A stretch of DNA of 64,000 bases from Zafaria cholistanensis (GCF_008580665.1 NZ_BKDJ01000001.1:310001-374000), one strand, 5' to 3'; positions 16,380 to 25,988 are shown, counted from the first letter of the stretch. Made by a program: numbers and translations. The notes: a model not told the origin generated them from the sequence alone.

Positions 16380-17593
16380 TGCAGCCCTCCCAGCACGTGT
16401 TCGATCCGCGGGAAGGGTACGACGCCGCCGGACGGATGGCCCCGAAGCCCTACGATGCCCTCCTGCTGGCGTCCTTCGGCGGACCGGAGGGCCAGGAGGA
16501 CGTCATCCCGTTCCTGCGCAACGTCACCGCCGGCCGCGGTATCCCGGACGAGCGCCTCGAGGAAGTCGCCACGCACTACCGAGCCAACGGCGGCATCAGC
16601 CCCATCAACGCGCAGAACCGCGCGCTGAAGGCCGCGATCGAGGCCGAACTTGCCGCCCGCGGCCTGGCGCTGCCCGTCTACTGGGGCAACCGCAACTGGG
16701 CGCCCTACATCCAGCCGACGCTGCGGCAGATCCACGCCGACGGCCACCGCCGGGTCCTGATGTTCTCCACCAGCGCCTACTCCGGGTACTCCAGCTGCCG
16801 CCAGTACCGCGAGGACCTCGGGGTGGGGCTGCGCGAGACCGGCCTGGAAGGCAAGCTGGAGGTGGACAAGGTCCGCCAGTACTTCGACCATCCCGGCTTC
16901 GTGGCGCCCTTCGCGGAGGGCCTTGCGGCCGGCCTGGCCGACGTGCGCGCCCAGCTGGCCGCGGCCGGCGACCCCGAGGGCCCGATCCGGATCGTCTTCA
17001 CCACGCACTCGATCCCCACCTCCGACGCCGAGGCCGCAGGTCCGCGCGCCCTGGCCGCGGAGCTGGAGACCGACGTCTATTCGGCCCAGCACCTCTCCGT
17101 CGCGCGGGCCATCCTGGCCCGCGTTCCGGAAGCGGAGGGGCTGGAGTGGTCGCTGGTGTTCCAGTCCCGCTCCGGGGCACCCCACGTGCCGTGGCTGGAA
17201 CCGGACATCAACGATGCCCTGGCCGGGTACGCCGAGGCCGGGACCCGCGGCGCCGTCGTGGTGCCGATCGGTTTCGTCTCCGACCACATGGAGGTGGTCT
17301 GGGACCTGGACACCGAGGCCCGGCAAACATGCGCCGACCTGGGGCTGGCCTTCCACCGCGTCCCCACCCCCGGCACCCACGCGGCGTTCGTGCGCGGCAT
17401 CGTGGACATGGTCTGCGAGCGCCTGGCCGGCCCGGACGGCTCCGCGCTGCTGCAGGGCCGCGCCACCGAGGCCGAACTGGGCCCGTGGTTCGACGTTTGC
17501 CGCGCCAACTGCTGCGTGAAGGTGATGCGGGACGGAACAGCGCGGCCGACCATCGCCGCCGTCGACTCGGAAGTGGGGGTGCCGCAGGCATGA
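16379..17593 (+). CDS. hemH: Ferrochelatase (coproporphyrin ferrochelatase)
   Basis: This 404-residue enzyme inserts ferrous iron into the porphyrin, here most likely coproporphyrin III (CpfC). The catalytic His is in FTTHSIPTSD near residue 207 and the conserved Glu in SDHMEVVWDLD near 303. A Cys-rich C-terminus, DVCRANCCVKVM near 378, fits the [2Fe-2S] cluster known in actinobacterial ferrochelatases. The first 20 residues are an extension. The gene overlaps chdC at its start and hemC by ATGA at its end, so the three are tightly coupled. Confidence 0.94.
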   Translation: MQPSQHVFDPREGYDAAGRMAPKPYDALLLASFGGPEGQEDVIPFLRNVTAGRGIPDERLEEVATHYRANGGISPINAQNRALKAAIEAELAARGLALPVYWGNRNWAPYIQPTLRQIHADGHRRVLMFSTSAYSGYSSCRQYREDLGVGLRETGLEGKLEVDKVRQYFDHPGFVAPFAEGLAAGLADVRAQLAAAGDPEGPIRIVFTTHSIPTSDAEAAGPRALAAELETDVYSAQHLSVARAILARVPEAEGLEWSLVFQSRSGAPHVPWLEPDINDALAGYAEAGTRGAVVVPIGFVSDHMEVVWDLDTEARQTCADLGLAFHRVPTPGTHAAFVRGIVDMVCERLAGPDGSALLQGRATEAELGPWFDVCRANCCVKVMRDGTARPTIAAVDSEVGVPQA

Positions 17594-18666
17594 GCACCGA
17601 AGGCATGGGCCCCGAAGGCGTGGGTACCGGAAACGGGCCGGCGCCGGGCCCCGGCACGGCTGCCGAAACCGGCTTCGTGGTGGGCACCCGCGGCAGCGCG
17701 CTGGCGGTCACCCAGACGACCACGGTCGCCGAGGCGCTGGCCGCAGAATCCGGGCTGGCCTATGAACTGGTCCGCGTCAAGACCGAGGGCGACGTCACTT
17801 CCGGACCGCTGTCCCAGCTGGGCGGCACCGGAGTGTTCGCCGCGGCGCTGCGCGTTTCCCTCCTTGAGGGCGGCTGCGACGTGGCCATCCACTCGCTCAA
17901 GGACCTCCCCTCCAGGCAGCCCCCGGGCCTGGTCATCGCCGCGACGCCGCGCCGCGTGGACGTGCGCGACGCGCTGTGCGCCCGCGACGGGCTGACCCTG
18001 GGCACGCTGCCCGCCGGTGCCACGGTCGGCACCGGGTCCCCGCGCCGGGCCGCGCAGCTGCGCGCCGCCCGCCCGGACCTGGAGGTCGTGGACATCCGCG
18101 GCAACGTGGGCACCCGCCTTGGCCGCGTCAAGGGCCAGGCGCCCGCTGCGGACGACGGCGGCGTGGGCCACGGCTTCCAGGGCGACCTGGACGCCGTGGT
18201 GCTGGCCTCCGCCGGGCTGCTCCGGCTGGGCCTGCAGGACCACATCACCGAATACCTGGACCCCGCGGTCATGCTGCCCGCCCCCGGGCAGGGATCGCTG
18301 GCGGTGGAGTGCCGCCCGGAGACGGCTGCGGCCGGCGCGCTGGCCGGCGCGCTGGCCGCCCTCGACGACCACGACACCCGGCTGGCCGTCACCGCCGAGC
18401 GGGCCCTGCTGGCCCGGCTCGAGGCCGGCTGCAGCGCGCCAATCGGCGCGCTGGCCCGGGTGGAAGGGGACGCCCTGGTGCTGGAGGCCGCGGTCTGCAG
18501 CACCGATGGCACCGAGGTGCTGCGCCGCTCCGCCACCGGCAGGGACCTGACCGTCTCCGGGGCCGAACTGGTGGGCCGGTCGCTGGCCGAGCTGCTGCTT
18601 GGCGAAGGCGCCGCGGCGCTGGCGGACCTGCGCACGGATGTTCCGGTCGATCCGGAAGGGCACTGA
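17590..18666 (+). CDS. hemC: Hydroxymethylbilane synthase (porphobilinogen deaminase)
   Basis: This 358-residue enzyme polymerises four porphobilinogens into hydroxymethylbilane. Visible signatures are VGTRGSALAVTQT near residue 31, HSLKDLPS near 101, GTGSPRRAAQLRA near 145 and LEAGCSAPIGA near 277, whose Cys carries the dipyrromethane cofactor. The first 29 residues are low complexity (EGMGPEGVG, a small duplicated unit) and precede the conserved core. It starts inside the hemH stop (ATGA) and is followed after four bases by the hemD start. Confidence 0.95.
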   Translation: MSTEGMGPEGVGTGNGPAPGPGTAAETGFVVGTRGSALAVTQTTTVAEALAAESGLAYELVRVKTEGDVTSGPLSQLGGTGVFAAALRVSLLEGGCDVAIHSLKDLPSRQPPGLVIAATPRRVDVRDALCARDGLTLGTLPAGATVGTGSPRRAAQLRAARPDLEVVDIRGNVGTRLGRVKGQAPAADDGGVGHGFQGDLDAVVLASAGLLRLGLQDHITEYLDPAVMLPAPGQGSLAVECRPETAAAGALAGALAALDDHDTRLAVTAERALLARLEAGCSAPIGALARVEGDALVLEAAVCSTDGTEVLRRSATGRDLTVSGAELVGRSLAELLLGEGAAALADLRTDVPVDPEGH

Positions 18667-18670
18667 CCCC

Positions 18671-19816
18671 GTGCCCGGAAGCAGGGTGGCGGATGCCCCG
18701 GAGGGGCCAGGTCCCGCCGGGGCATCCGCCCGCCCGCCCGGGGCGGTTCCCCCCGGAAGTCCTGCTTCCGGGGCGCTCTCCGGGCTGACCGCTGCCGTGC
18801 TGCGCAGCCCGGAACGGGCCGGCCCCACGGTGGCCGAGCTCGCGGCGCGCGGAGCCGGCGCCGTGGTGTGCCCGCTGGTCGACTTCGAGCTGCCGGAGGA
18901 CACTGCCGCCCTGGACGCATCCCTGCGCCGGTTCCTGGCCGGGGCCCACCGGTGGATCGTCCTGACCAGCGCCACCACGGTGCGGGCGCTGCAGCAGCGC
19001 TGCCACGCCCTGGGCCTGGAGCTGGAGGTGCCTCCCGGAACCCGGGTGGCCGCCGTCGGAGCGGCCACCGCCGGGGCTGCCACGGACGCCGGGTGGCGCG
19101 TCGACGTCCTCCCGGCCCCGGACCATTCCGCCGAGGGCCTCTTGGCCGGCTGGCCGGAGGCGCCGGCCCCCTCCCCGGAGGCGGGGGAGCGGACGGTCTA
19201 CCTTCCGCAGGCGGACCTGGCAGCGCCGGTGCTGGAGGAGGGACTCCGCTCCCGCGGCTGGGGCACCGAGGCGGTGGTCGCCTACCGGACGGTCCAGGCC
19301 CCCGCGGACCCCACCCGCCGTCTGGACTCCACCCGCCGTCCGGGCCCCGGCCCGCAAGCCTCTGCCGGAGACCCTGCCGGAGCCGCTGCCGGAGCCCGTG
19401 GCGGACCGGGCCCCCTGCTGGACGCCGAGGTCCTGCCGCCGGAGGCATTGGCCGCGCGGGTTGAGGCCGGCCGCATCGATGCGGTCTTCCTGTCCTCGCC
19501 GAGCATCGCGCGCCGGTTCGCCGCGCTGGTCCCGGCGCCCCCGGCCGCCGTCGCACTGGTGGCGATCGGCCGCAGCACCGCCGCCGAGCTCAACCGGCTG
19601 GGCCTGCCGCCGGCCGCGACGGCCCCGGTGCCCACCCCCGCCGGACTGGCCGATGCCTGGGAATCCGCCCGGGCAGCCCGCACCGGGCAGGCGCCCGTCC
19701 CGCCGGTGCCTCACCCGCCGGGCCCGGGCACCCCGGACATCCCACCGCCCCCAGTACCGACCCCGCCCCCAGTACCGACCCCGCCCGCAGAACCGACCCC
19801 GAAGGAACCGACGTGA
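18671..19816 (+). CDS. hemD: Uroporphyrinogen-III synthase
   Basis: This 381-residue protein fits HemD, which cyclises hydroxymethylbilane with inversion of ring D. Supporting features are the position between hemC and hemB, the two Rossmann-like halves, and family-like stretches [22 protein letters not shown], and [11 protein letters not shown] followed by [11 protein letters not shown]. HemD is always weakly conserved, so context carries much of the call. A proline-rich tail of about 35 residues comes from a repeat of about 20 bp (19740-19800) and is not part of the known fold; an N-terminal Pro/Gly stretch is also extra. The start is the GTG at 18671. Confidence 0.85.
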   Translation: MPGSRVADAPEGPGPAGASARPPGAVPPGSPASGALSGLTAAVLRSPERAGPTVAELAARGAGAVVCPLVDFELPEDTAALDASLRRFLAGAHRWIVLTSATTVRALQQRCHALGLELEVPPGTRVAAVGAATAGAATDAGWRVDVLPAPDHSAEGLLAGWPEAPAPSPEAGERTVYLPQADLAAPVLEEGLRSRGWGTEAVVAYRTVQAPADPTRRLDSTRRPGPGPQASAGDPAGAAAGARGGPGPLLDAEVLPPEALAARVEAGRIDAVFLSSPSIARRFAALVPAPPAAVALVAIGRSTAAELNRLGLPPAATAPVPTPAGLADAWESARAARTGQAPVPPVPHPPGPGTPDIPPPPVPTPPPVPTPPAEPTPKEPT

Positions 19817-20796
19817 GCTTTCCCCAACACCGGCCGCGCCGCCTGCGCACCACTCCCGCCATGCGCCGCCTCGCCGCGGAGACCCTGATCGCCCCCCAGC
19901 AGCTGATCCTGCCGGCCTTCATCCGCGAAGGCCTGTCCGAGCCGAACCCGATCCAGTCGATGCCCGGAGTGGTGCAGCACACCCCGGACACGCTCCGGCG
20001 CGCCGCCGCCGAGGCCGCCGGGCTGGGGCTGGGCGGGATCATGCTCTTCGGCATCCCCGAGGACCGCGACGCCACCGGCAGTGCCGGCCTGGACCCCGAG
20101 GGCGTGCTGAACCGGGCGATCCGCGATGTGCGGGGCGAGGTCGGCGACGCCCTGGTGGTCATGAGCGACGTCTGCCTCGATGAGTTCACCGACCACGGCC
20201 ACTGCGGCGTCCTGGACGAGGCCGGCCGCGTCGATAACGACGCCACACTGGAGGTCTATGCGGAGATGGCCGTCGCCCAAGCCGAGGCCGGCGCGCACAT
20301 GCTCGGCCCGTCCGGCATGATGGACGGCCAGGTCGCGGTGATCCGGCAGGCCCTCGACGCCGCCGGCCACCAGGACGTGTCCGTGCTGGCCTACGCCGCG
20401 AAGTACGCCTCGGCGTTCTACGGGCCGTTCCGCGAGGCGGTGGACTCCCAGCTGAAGGGGGACCGCCGCACCTACCAGATGGACGCCGCAAACCGCCGCG
20501 AGGCGCTCCTGGAGGTGGAGCTGGACCTGGCCGAGGGCGCCGACATGGTCATGGTGAAGCCGGCCATGAGCTACCTGGACATCGTCGCCGACATCGCCGC
20601 GATGTCCCCGGTACCGGTGTCCGCCTACCAGATTTCCGGCGAGTACGCGATGATCGAGGCTGCCGCCGCGCACGGCTGGATCGACCGCCGGGCCGCCATT
20701 ACCGAATCCGTCCTGGGCATCCGGCGCGCCGGTGCCGACACCGTGCTGACATACTGGGCCGCCGAACTGGCCGGCTGGCTGAAAGAAGGAAAGTAG
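19813..20796 (+). CDS. hemB: Delta-aminolevulinic acid dehydratase (porphobilinogen synthase)
   Basis: This 327-residue enzyme condenses two aminolevulinates to porphobilinogen. Both Schiff-base lysines are visible in [14 protein letters not shown] and [10 protein letters not shown]. The metal-site loop reads [14 protein letters not shown]: the first and third zinc-type cysteines are kept, but the middle Cys is Asp, giving a mixed form between the zinc (Cys-rich) and magnesium (Asp-rich) classes. The GTG start at 19813 overlaps the hemD stop (GTGA), indicating coupling. hemL follows after three bases. Confidence 0.95.
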   Translation: MSFPQHRPRRLRTTPAMRRLAAETLIAPQQLILPAFIREGLSEPNPIQSMPGVVQHTPDTLRRAAAEAAGLGLGGIMLFGIPEDRDATGSAGLDPEGVLNRAIRDVRGEVGDALVVMSDVCLDEFTDHGHCGVLDEAGRVDNDATLEVYAEMAVAQAEAGAHMLGPSGMMDGQVAVIRQALDAAGHQDVSVLAYAAKYASAFYGPFREAVDSQLKGDRRTYQMDAANRREALLEVELDLAEGADMVMVKPAMSYLDIVADIAAMSPVPVSAYQISGEYAMIEAAAAHGWIDRRAAITESVLGIRRAGADTVLTYWAAELAGWLKEGK

Positions 20797-20799
20797 ACC

Positions 20800-22110
20800 A
20801 TGACCTCCTCCAACGAACTCTTCGAGCGTGCCCGGAAGCTGATGCCCGGCGGCGTGAATTCGCCGGTGCGCGCCTTCGGCTCCGTGGGCGGGACCCCGCG
20901 CTTCATGGTGGATGCCCACGGCGCCTACCTGACCGACGCTGACGGGATCCGCTACGTGGACCTGGTCTGCTCCTGGGGCCCGGCCCTGCTGGGCCACGCC
21001 CATCCGGGCGTGCTCGCCGCCGTGCACGCCGCCGTCGACCACGGGCTCTCCTTCGGTGCCTCCACCCCGGACGAGGGCCGGCTGGCCGAACTGGTCATGG
21101 AGCGCGTGCCGGGCGTGGAACGCATCCGCATGGTCTCCACGGGCACCGAGGCCACCATGACCGCGGTGCGCCTGGCCCGCGGCTTCACCGGCCGGGACCT
21201 GATCGTGAAGTTTGCCGGCTGCTACCACGGCCACCTGGACTCGCTGCTGGCCGCCGCCGGGTCCGGACTGGCGACCATGGCGATGCCCGGTTCCGCCGGC
21301 GTGACCGCTGCCACGACCGCCGAGACCCTGGTGCTGCCCTACAACGACACCGCCGCCGTGGAGGCCGCCTTCGCCAAGTACGGGGACCGCATCGCCGCGG
21401 TGATCACCGAGGCCGCGCCCGCCAATATGGGCGTTGTCACCCCGGAGGAGGGCTTCAACGCGTTCCTCTCCCGCACCACCGCCGCGAACGGCGCCCTGCT
21501 GATCCTCGACGAGGTCCTCACCGGCTTCCGTACCGGCTGGGCCGGCTACTGGGGCCTGACCGGCGCGCAGGAGGGCTGGACCCCGGACCTGTTCACGTTC
21601 GGGAAGGTCATCGGCGGCGGGCTGCCCACCGCCGCCCTGGGCGGGCGCGCCGAGGTCATGGACTACCTGGCCCCGATCGGGCCGGTCTACCAGGCCGGCA
21701 CGCTCTCCGGGAACCCGGTGGCCATGGCGGCCGGCGTCGCCACGCTGACCCTGGCCACCCCGGAGGTCTACGCGTTCATCGACCGGCGCTCCCTGGAACT
21801 GTCCGCCGCGGTCTCCGCGGCGCTGGACGCCGAGGGCGTGGACCACTCCATCCAGCGGGCCGGGAACCTGTTCTCGGTCGCCTTCGGCACCTCGGCGGCC
21901 GGGGTGCACAACTACGCCCAGGCGCAGGCGCAGGAGGCGTTCCGCTACCGTCCGTTCTTCCACAGCATGCTCGAGTCCGGGGTCTACCTGCCGCCAAGCG
22001 TGTTCGAGGCCTGGTTCCTCTCCGCCGCGCACGACGACGAGGCCATGGCGAAGATCCATGCCGCCCTGCCGGCGGCGGCCCGTGCGGCCGCAGCAGCCCA
22101 GCCGGAGTAA
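20800..22110 (+). CDS. hemL: Glutamate-1-semialdehyde 2,1-aminomutase
   Basis: This 436-residue PLP enzyme converts glutamate-1-semialdehyde, the HemA product, into 5-aminolevulinate. The PLP lysine is in [18 protein letters not shown] near residue 267, and the N-terminal [13 protein letters not shown] block is diagnostic. It is the last gene of the plus-strand heme operon and ends before a strong terminator. Its placement with hemB means the early steps are transcribed last. The start ATG lies three bases after hemB. Confidence 0.96.
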   Translation: MTSSNELFERARKLMPGGVNSPVRAFGSVGGTPRFMVDAHGAYLTDADGIRYVDLVCSWGPALLGHAHPGVLAAVHAAVDHGLSFGASTPDEGRLAELVMERVPGVERIRMVSTGTEATMTAVRLARGFTGRDLIVKFAGCYHGHLDSLLAAAGSGLATMAMPGSAGVTAATTAETLVLPYNDTAAVEAAFAKYGDRIAAVITEAAPANMGVVTPEEGFNAFLSRTTAANGALLILDEVLTGFRTGWAGYWGLTGAQEGWTPDLFTFGKVIGGGLPTAALGGRAEVMDYLAPIGPVYQAGTLSGNPVAMAAGVATLTLATPEVYAFIDRRSLELSAAVSAALDAEGVDHSIQRAGNLFSVAFGTSAAGVHNYAQAQAQEAFRYRPFFHSMLESGVYLPPSVFEAWFLSAAHDDEAMAKIHAALPAAARAAAAAQPE

Positions 22111-22139
22111 CAGTCCAGCCGGGCCAGCCGGCCCGCAGC

Positions 22140-22199
22140 GGAAAACGGCGACGGCCGGTTCCCCTCCGTTGAGAGGGGAACCGGCCGTCGCCGTTTTCC
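22140..22199. terminator. Strong two-way terminator between hemL and metQ
   Basis: Perfect 26-bp inverted arms at 22140-22165 and 22174-22199 enclose an 8-nt loop. The arms end in AAAA on one side and TTTT on the other, so the hairpin works in both directions for the two convergent operons. Confidence 0.9.
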
Positions 22200-22282
22200 C
22201 TGGGGGCGCACCGCCCAGGGCGGCCGCAGCCGGGTCCCGTGCGCGGCGGCCAAGCCGCTCTGCCCGGGGCCCGGCCCGCAGG

Positions 22283-23125
22283 CTAGAAGGCCGGGGTGAC
22301 GTCGCCGTTCGGCCAGTTCTCGGTGATGTAGTTGCGGACCTGCTCCGTGTGCAGCAGCTCCTCGAGCTTGGCGATGCCGGGAGTGCCCTCGCCGGCGCGC
22401 CAGGCCAGGAAGTTGGCGTACGGGTTGTTCTCCACGGACTCCACGGCCAGCGCGTCGTCGGTGCTCAGGCCGGCCTGCAGGATGAAGTTGCCGTTGACCA
22501 GCGCAATGTCCACCTTCGGGTCGGAGACCAGGGTGATCAGGATCTCCGGCTGGTTCTCCTCGAACTTCAGGCCCTTGGGGTTCTGCTCATCGGTGAGCGT
22601 CAGCACGGCGGAATCATCCTCGATGCCGCTGAGCAGGCCCGCCGACTCCAGCACGCGCAGTGCACGGATCTGGTTGGACGGGTCGTTGGTGATCGCCACC
22701 GTGGCGCCGTCCGGGATCTCCTCCGGGGTCTTGTACTTGTCCGAGAACGCGGCGTACGGCTCGATGTGCACGCCCGCGCCGTGCTCGAAGGTGTAGCCCT
22801 TGGTCTTCATCTGGTCTTCGAGCCACGGCAGGTGCTGGTAGTAGTTGGCGTCGACGCTGCCCTCGCTGAGGGCGACGTTCGGGGTCTGGTAGTCGTCGAA
22901 CTCGGTGATCTCCAGGTCGATCCCGGCTTCCGGGGCCAGGTTGGCATCGATGAATTCGAGGATCTTGGCGTGCGGCACCGGGACGGCGCCGACCTTGACC
23001 ACCGTGGGGTTCGCCGGGTCCAGCGTGGCGTCCGCGCTGGGGGTGGTGGAGGTTCCGCCACCGCAAGCCGTCAGCGCGAACAGGGCGGCGAGGCCGGTGG
23101 CCACAAGGGTGAGCTGCTTACGCAT
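22283..23125 (-). CDS. metQ: Methionine ABC transporter substrate-binding lipoprotein
   Basis: This 280-residue NLPA-family lipoprotein binds methionine outside the membrane and delivers it to MetNI. A signal peptide ends in the lipobox LTAC at about residues 18-21. The mature part shows the family pattern, including DANYYQHLPWLE near 92 and PNDPSNQ-type sequence ITNDPSNQIRALRVLE near 148. It is the last gene of the minus-strand metN-metI-metQ operon, separated from metI by 120 bases containing two hairpins. Specificity for methionine is inferred from the metNI genes; NLPA proteins for other ligands exist. Confidence 0.92.
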   Translation of the reverse strand: MRKQLTLVATGLAALFALTACGGGTSTTPSADATLDPANPTVVKVGAVPVPHAKILEFIDANLAPEAGIDLEITEFDDYQTPNVALSEGSVDANYYQHLPWLEDQMKTKGYTFEHGAGVHIEPYAAFSDKYKTPEEIPDGATVAITNDPSNQIRALRVLESAGLLSGIEDDSAVLTLTDEQNPKGLKFEENQPEILITLVSDPKVDIALVNGNFILQAGLSTDDALAVESVENNPYANFLAWRAGEGTPGIAKLEELLHTEQVRNYITENWPNGDVTPAF

Positions 23126-23177
23126 GGAATGCGTCCTATTCTTCCGGCCGGACGTCGGGGATGCGTCCGGAGGGTTT

Positions 23178-23226
23178 CCGCGGCTAGCGGCTACTGGCCG
23201 CGGGACCGCCGCCCGGGAGGCGGCGG
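23178..23226 (-). other. Two intercistronic hairpins between metI and metQ
   Basis: CCGCGGC/GCCGCGG arms at 23178-23203 and 8-bp arms CCGCCGCC/GGCGGCGG at 23206-23226 form two adjacent stem-loops in the metI-metQ gap. They could stabilise the 3' end of the metNI message or let part of the transcripts stop, changing the MetQ ratio. Function is inferred. Confidence 0.4.
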
Positions 23227-23245
23227 GAATCGAGGGGGCAGGGCG

Positions 23246-23926
23246 TCAGCGGTGGTCGACCCTGCGCGAAACGCGGTCGCCGACGAACTGGATCAGCTGG
23301 ACCAGCACCACCATGATCACGATCGTGGTGAGCATGACGGTGGTGTCGAAACGCTGGTAGCCGTAATTGTAGGCGAGGCGGCCCAGGCCGCCACCGCCAA
23401 TCAGGCCGGCCATCGCGGAGAAGCCCACCAGCGTGACCAGCGTGGTCGTCAGGGCGGCGACCAAACCGGGCATTGCCTCGGCCAGCAGCACCTTGCGGAC
23501 CACCTGCAGGCGGGTCGAACCCATCACCAGCGCGGCGTCGATCTTGCCGAAGTCGACCTCGCGCAGGGAGGTTTCCACCAGGCGGGCGAAGAACGGCACC
23601 GTGCCGATGGTCAGGGACACCGAGGCGGCGACCGGGCCGATCGAGGTGCCCACCAGCATCCGGGTGAGCGGGATGAGGGACACCATCAGGATGGCGTAGG
23701 GGACCGAGCGGGTGATATTCACGATGATGCCGCCGAGCACCGCGTTCACCCACGGCGCCGGGGTCAGGCCGCCCGGGGCGGTGGTGTGCAGGATGACGCC
23801 CAGCGGCAGGCCGATCAGCACCACGAACACCCCGGAGATCCCCACCATCTGCAGGGTTTCGGCGAAAGCGGTGGGCAGGGCCTTGGTGATGCCCGGGTTG
23901 GAGAAAAGGTCGTTGAGGATGTCCAT
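23246..23926 (-). CDS. metI: Methionine ABC transporter permease
   Basis: This 226-residue inner-membrane protein is the channel subunit of the methionine importer. About five hydrophobic segments are visible. The EAA-type coupling loop GSTRLQVVRKVLLAEAMPGL near residues 136-155 would contact MetN. The N-terminal LFSNPGITKALPTAFAETLQMVG is typical of MetI. It lies three bases after metN in the same operon. Confidence 0.94.
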   Translation of the reverse strand: MDILNDLFSNPGITKALPTAFAETLQMVGISGVFVVLIGLPLGVILHTTAPGGLTPAPWVNAVLGGIIVNITRSVPYAILMVSLIPLTRMLVGTSIGPVAASVSLTIGTVPFFARLVETSLREVDFGKIDAALVMGSTRLQVVRKVLLAEAMPGLVAALTTTLVTLVGFSAMAGLIGGGGLGRLAYNYGYQRFDTTVMLTTIVIMVVLVQLIQFVGDRVSRRVDHR

Positions 23927-23929
23927 CGC

Positions 23930-24919
23930 CTAGGCCTCCTTCGTGGTCACGGCGATGCCGTTGGCGGTCAGGTGGGCGGTGATGGCGGCCAGGTCGGCGC
24001 TGGAGGGCAGCTGGATGCGCAGGTGGGCGAACTGGGCCTCGCCGAGGTGCTCCACGGAACCGGCCAGGACGTTGACGTCGGTGTCGAAGCGGCGGGCGAT
24101 GCCGGAGATCACCGGCATCGCGGCCGCGTCCCCGGAGTAGAGCAGGTCCAGGACGGGGCCGCCGGGCAGCACCTCCGGGGCTTCCCCGGGCAGCGGCAGC
24201 AGGGCCATGGAGAGCCGCCCGCCCGGCGAGGCCACGACGTCCGCGAGCCTGCCGCTTTCGACGATCCTCCCGGCCTCGAGCAGAGACACCGAGTCGCAGG
24301 CCCGCTTCACGACGTGCATCTCGTGGGTGATGATCAGCACGGTCAGCCCGAGGCGGTCGCGCAGTGCCTTGATCAGGTCGAGGATCTCTTCCGTGGTCGC
24401 CGGATCCAGTGCGCTGGTGGGCTCGTCGCACAGCAGCACGTCGGGGTCCGTGGCCAGGGCCCGGGCAATTCCCACGCGCTGGCGCTGCCCGCCGGAGAGC
24501 TGGGAGGGGTAGGCGTCGGCGAACCGGTCCAGGCCCACGAGCTTGAGCAGTTCGGCAACCTTCCGGGCGGCCTCCTGCTTGGGGGTTCCCACCAGTTCCA
24601 GGGGGAACGCGACGTTCTGTGCGGTGGTGCGCGAGTCCAGCAGGTTGGCGTGCTGGAACACCATGCCGATCCGGCGGCGCGCCCGGCGCAGTTCGGCGTC
24701 GGAGACGCTGGAGAGCTCCCTGTCCCCGATCGAGACGCTGCCGGAGGTCGGCCGGTCCAGCAGCGTCAGGCAGCGCACCAGGGTGGATTTGCCGGCGCCG
24801 GAGTGGCCGATGATCCCGTGGACCGAGCCCTTCGGGACGCGGAGTGTCACGCCGTCGAGCGCGACGACGTCGCGGTCTCCTTGGCGGTAGACCTTGCGCA
24901 GGTCGGTCACAGTGATCAA
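23930..24919 (-). CDS. metN: Methionine ABC transporter ATP-binding protein
   Basis: This 329-residue ATPase powers the methionine importer. Walker A GHSGAGKST near residue 38, signature LSGGQRQRVGIARALA near 141, Walker B DVLLCDEPTSALD near 162, and the H-loop ITHEMHVV near 198 are all present. The C-terminal domain after about residue 250 matches the NIL domain, which in MetN binds methionine and shuts the transporter down when it accumulates. The TTG at 24919 is the best start, with AGGGG about eight bases upstream; the frame stays open further up without homology. No recognisable SAM riboswitch precedes it. Confidence 0.93.
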   Translation of the reverse strand: MITVTDLRKVYRQGDRDVVALDGVTLRVPKGSVHGIIGHSGAGKSTLVRCLTLLDRPTSGSVSIGDRELSSVSDAELRRARRRIGMVFQHANLLDSRTTAQNVAFPLELVGTPKQEAARKVAELLKLVGLDRFADAYPSQLSGGQRQRVGIARALATDPDVLLCDEPTSALDPATTEEILDLIKALRDRLGLTVLIITHEMHVVKRACDSVSLLEAGRIVESGRLADVVASPGGRLSMALLPLPGEAPEVLPGGPVLDLLYSGDAAAMPVISGIARRFDTDVNVLAGSVEHLGEAQFAHLRIQLPSSADLAAITAHLTANGIAVTTKEA

Positions 24920-25129
24920 AAGGAACCCCTGGGGATGGGAGAGAAAGTTACCCCATATTGAAGCATCGCCGAATAATCGTGCGCCAATCGCCGTCATGTG
25001 CCCTTGGGGATCGATATTCCCGGCCACCGCCCCCGGCCGGTCGAACGATGCGGCACCCGCCGCGCCCGCGGGCGAACGATGCGGTGATGCCCGGCAGGCG
25101 GGTTCCGGCGAAGATGACGCGGCCGCGAG

Positions 25130-25145
25130 CGTGAGACTTGTCACA
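25130..25145 (-). promoter_or_regulatory. CRP/GlxR-like site upstream of metN
   Basis: On the minus strand the sequence reads TGTGA-CAAGTC-TCACG, one base off the TGTGA-N6-TCACA pattern bound by CRP-family regulators such as GlxR. It lies 211 bp before metN and 30 bp after the end of the exonuclease gene, so metN is the more likely target. Match by eye only. Confidence 0.4.
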
Positions 25146-25174
25146 CCCGGGTACCGGGGGTGCGTGGGGGGCGG

Positions 25175-25855
25175 CTACCGGACCGGCCACGCTCCCTCCA
25201 CCACGGCGGCCGAATCCGTGCGGCGCAGCCACTCCTGCAGGCTGGCCGCCTGTTCGGCGGCCCACTGGACCTGGGCCCCGTGCAACTGCAGCGGGTCGAC
25301 CTGAAGTTCCCGGGGGTACTTTGCCGCCAAGGCATCGGCCACCCCGATGGTGGCGGCCGCGTCGGCCAGGGACGTGTGCGCGTCCCGCAGGGGGATGCCG
25401 TAGAACTCGCACATCGCGGCCAGCGTGCGCTTGCCGCGCCGGTACCGGTCCACCCGCTTGTCCAGGATGTACGGGTCGATCACCGGGGCCGGTTCCAGCG
25501 GGGCGACGCCGTGGCGCTCGCACTCCCGGGCCAGCACGGTGAAGTCGTAGGCGGCGTTGAACGCCATCACGGGAACCGTCTGGAACAGGTCGCGCAGGTG
25601 CGCGGTGATCTCGGCGACCGCGCTGGCGGCGTCCATGCCCTCGGCGGCGGCGCGCTCGGTACTGACCCCGTGGATCGCGGCGGCCTCTTCCGGGATTGGC
25701 ACGCCGGGGTCCACCAGCCACTCGCGGTGGTGCACGATCTCCTGGCGGCCGTTGACCATTACGACCGACGCGGTCACGATCCGGGCCGTCTGCGGGTCCC
25801 GCCCGGTGGTCTCGAGGTCGAAGGCCGCGCGGGGGAGTTCATGCCAGTTGTTCAT
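25175..25855 (-). CDS. DEDDh 3'-5' exonuclease (DnaQ-like)
   Basis: This 226-residue protein is a DnaQ-fold 3'-to-5' exonuclease. The acidic ligands appear in FDLETTG near residue 12 (ExoI), NAAYDFTV near 100 (ExoII) and HTSLADA near 160 (ExoIII, with the catalytic His of the DEDDh type). There is no polymerase or BRCT domain. It is a stand-alone enzyme that could trim DNA or RNA ends in repair or turnover. The start ATG at 25855 has a TAGCGT -10 box eight bases upstream and no ribosome site. Confidence 0.88.
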   Translation of the reverse strand: MNNWHELPRAAFDLETTGRDPQTARIVTASVVMVNGRQEIVHHREWLVDPGVPIPEEAAAIHGVSTERAAAEGMDAASAVAEITAHLRDLFQTVPVMAFNAAYDFTVLARECERHGVAPLEPAPVIDPYILDKRVDRYRRGKRTLAAMCEFYGIPLRDAHTSLADAAATIGVADALAAKYPRELQVDPLQLHGAQVQWAAEQAASLQEWLRRTDSAAVVEGAWPVR

Positions 25856-25863
25856 GGGGCTTA

Positions 25864-25869
25864 ACGCTA
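25864..25869 (-). promoter_or_regulatory. -10 box TAGCGT before the exonuclease gene
   Basis: TAGCGT ends eight bases before the ATG at 25855 on the minus strand, as expected for a leaderless or near-leaderless transcript. Confidence 0.4.
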
Positions 25870-25974
25870 CCGGGCGCTGCCGTCACTTTGCGCCGCGGTT
25901 GCAGTCCCCTTCCCGCGGTGAGGGGTGCGGCGGCCCCCGCACCTCGCTTCGCTCGGCACGGGACCCTCGCCGCC

Positions 25975-25980
25975 TACACT
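25975..25980 (+). promoter_or_regulatory. -10 box TACACT before the alkyltransferase-like gene
   Basis: TACACT ends eight bases before the ATG at 25989, with no ribosome site between them. Confidence 0.4.
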
Positions 25981-25988
25981 GGGTTCCC

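Noticed and set aside
14091-17593. Protoporphyrin-dependent heme pathway
   Set aside because: The presence of chdC between HemY and ferrochelatase indicates the coproporphyrin-dependent branch.
24920-25174. SAM riboswitch before metN
   Set aside because: No conserved SAM-I, SAM-II or SAM-IV core sequence could be recognised on the minus strand.
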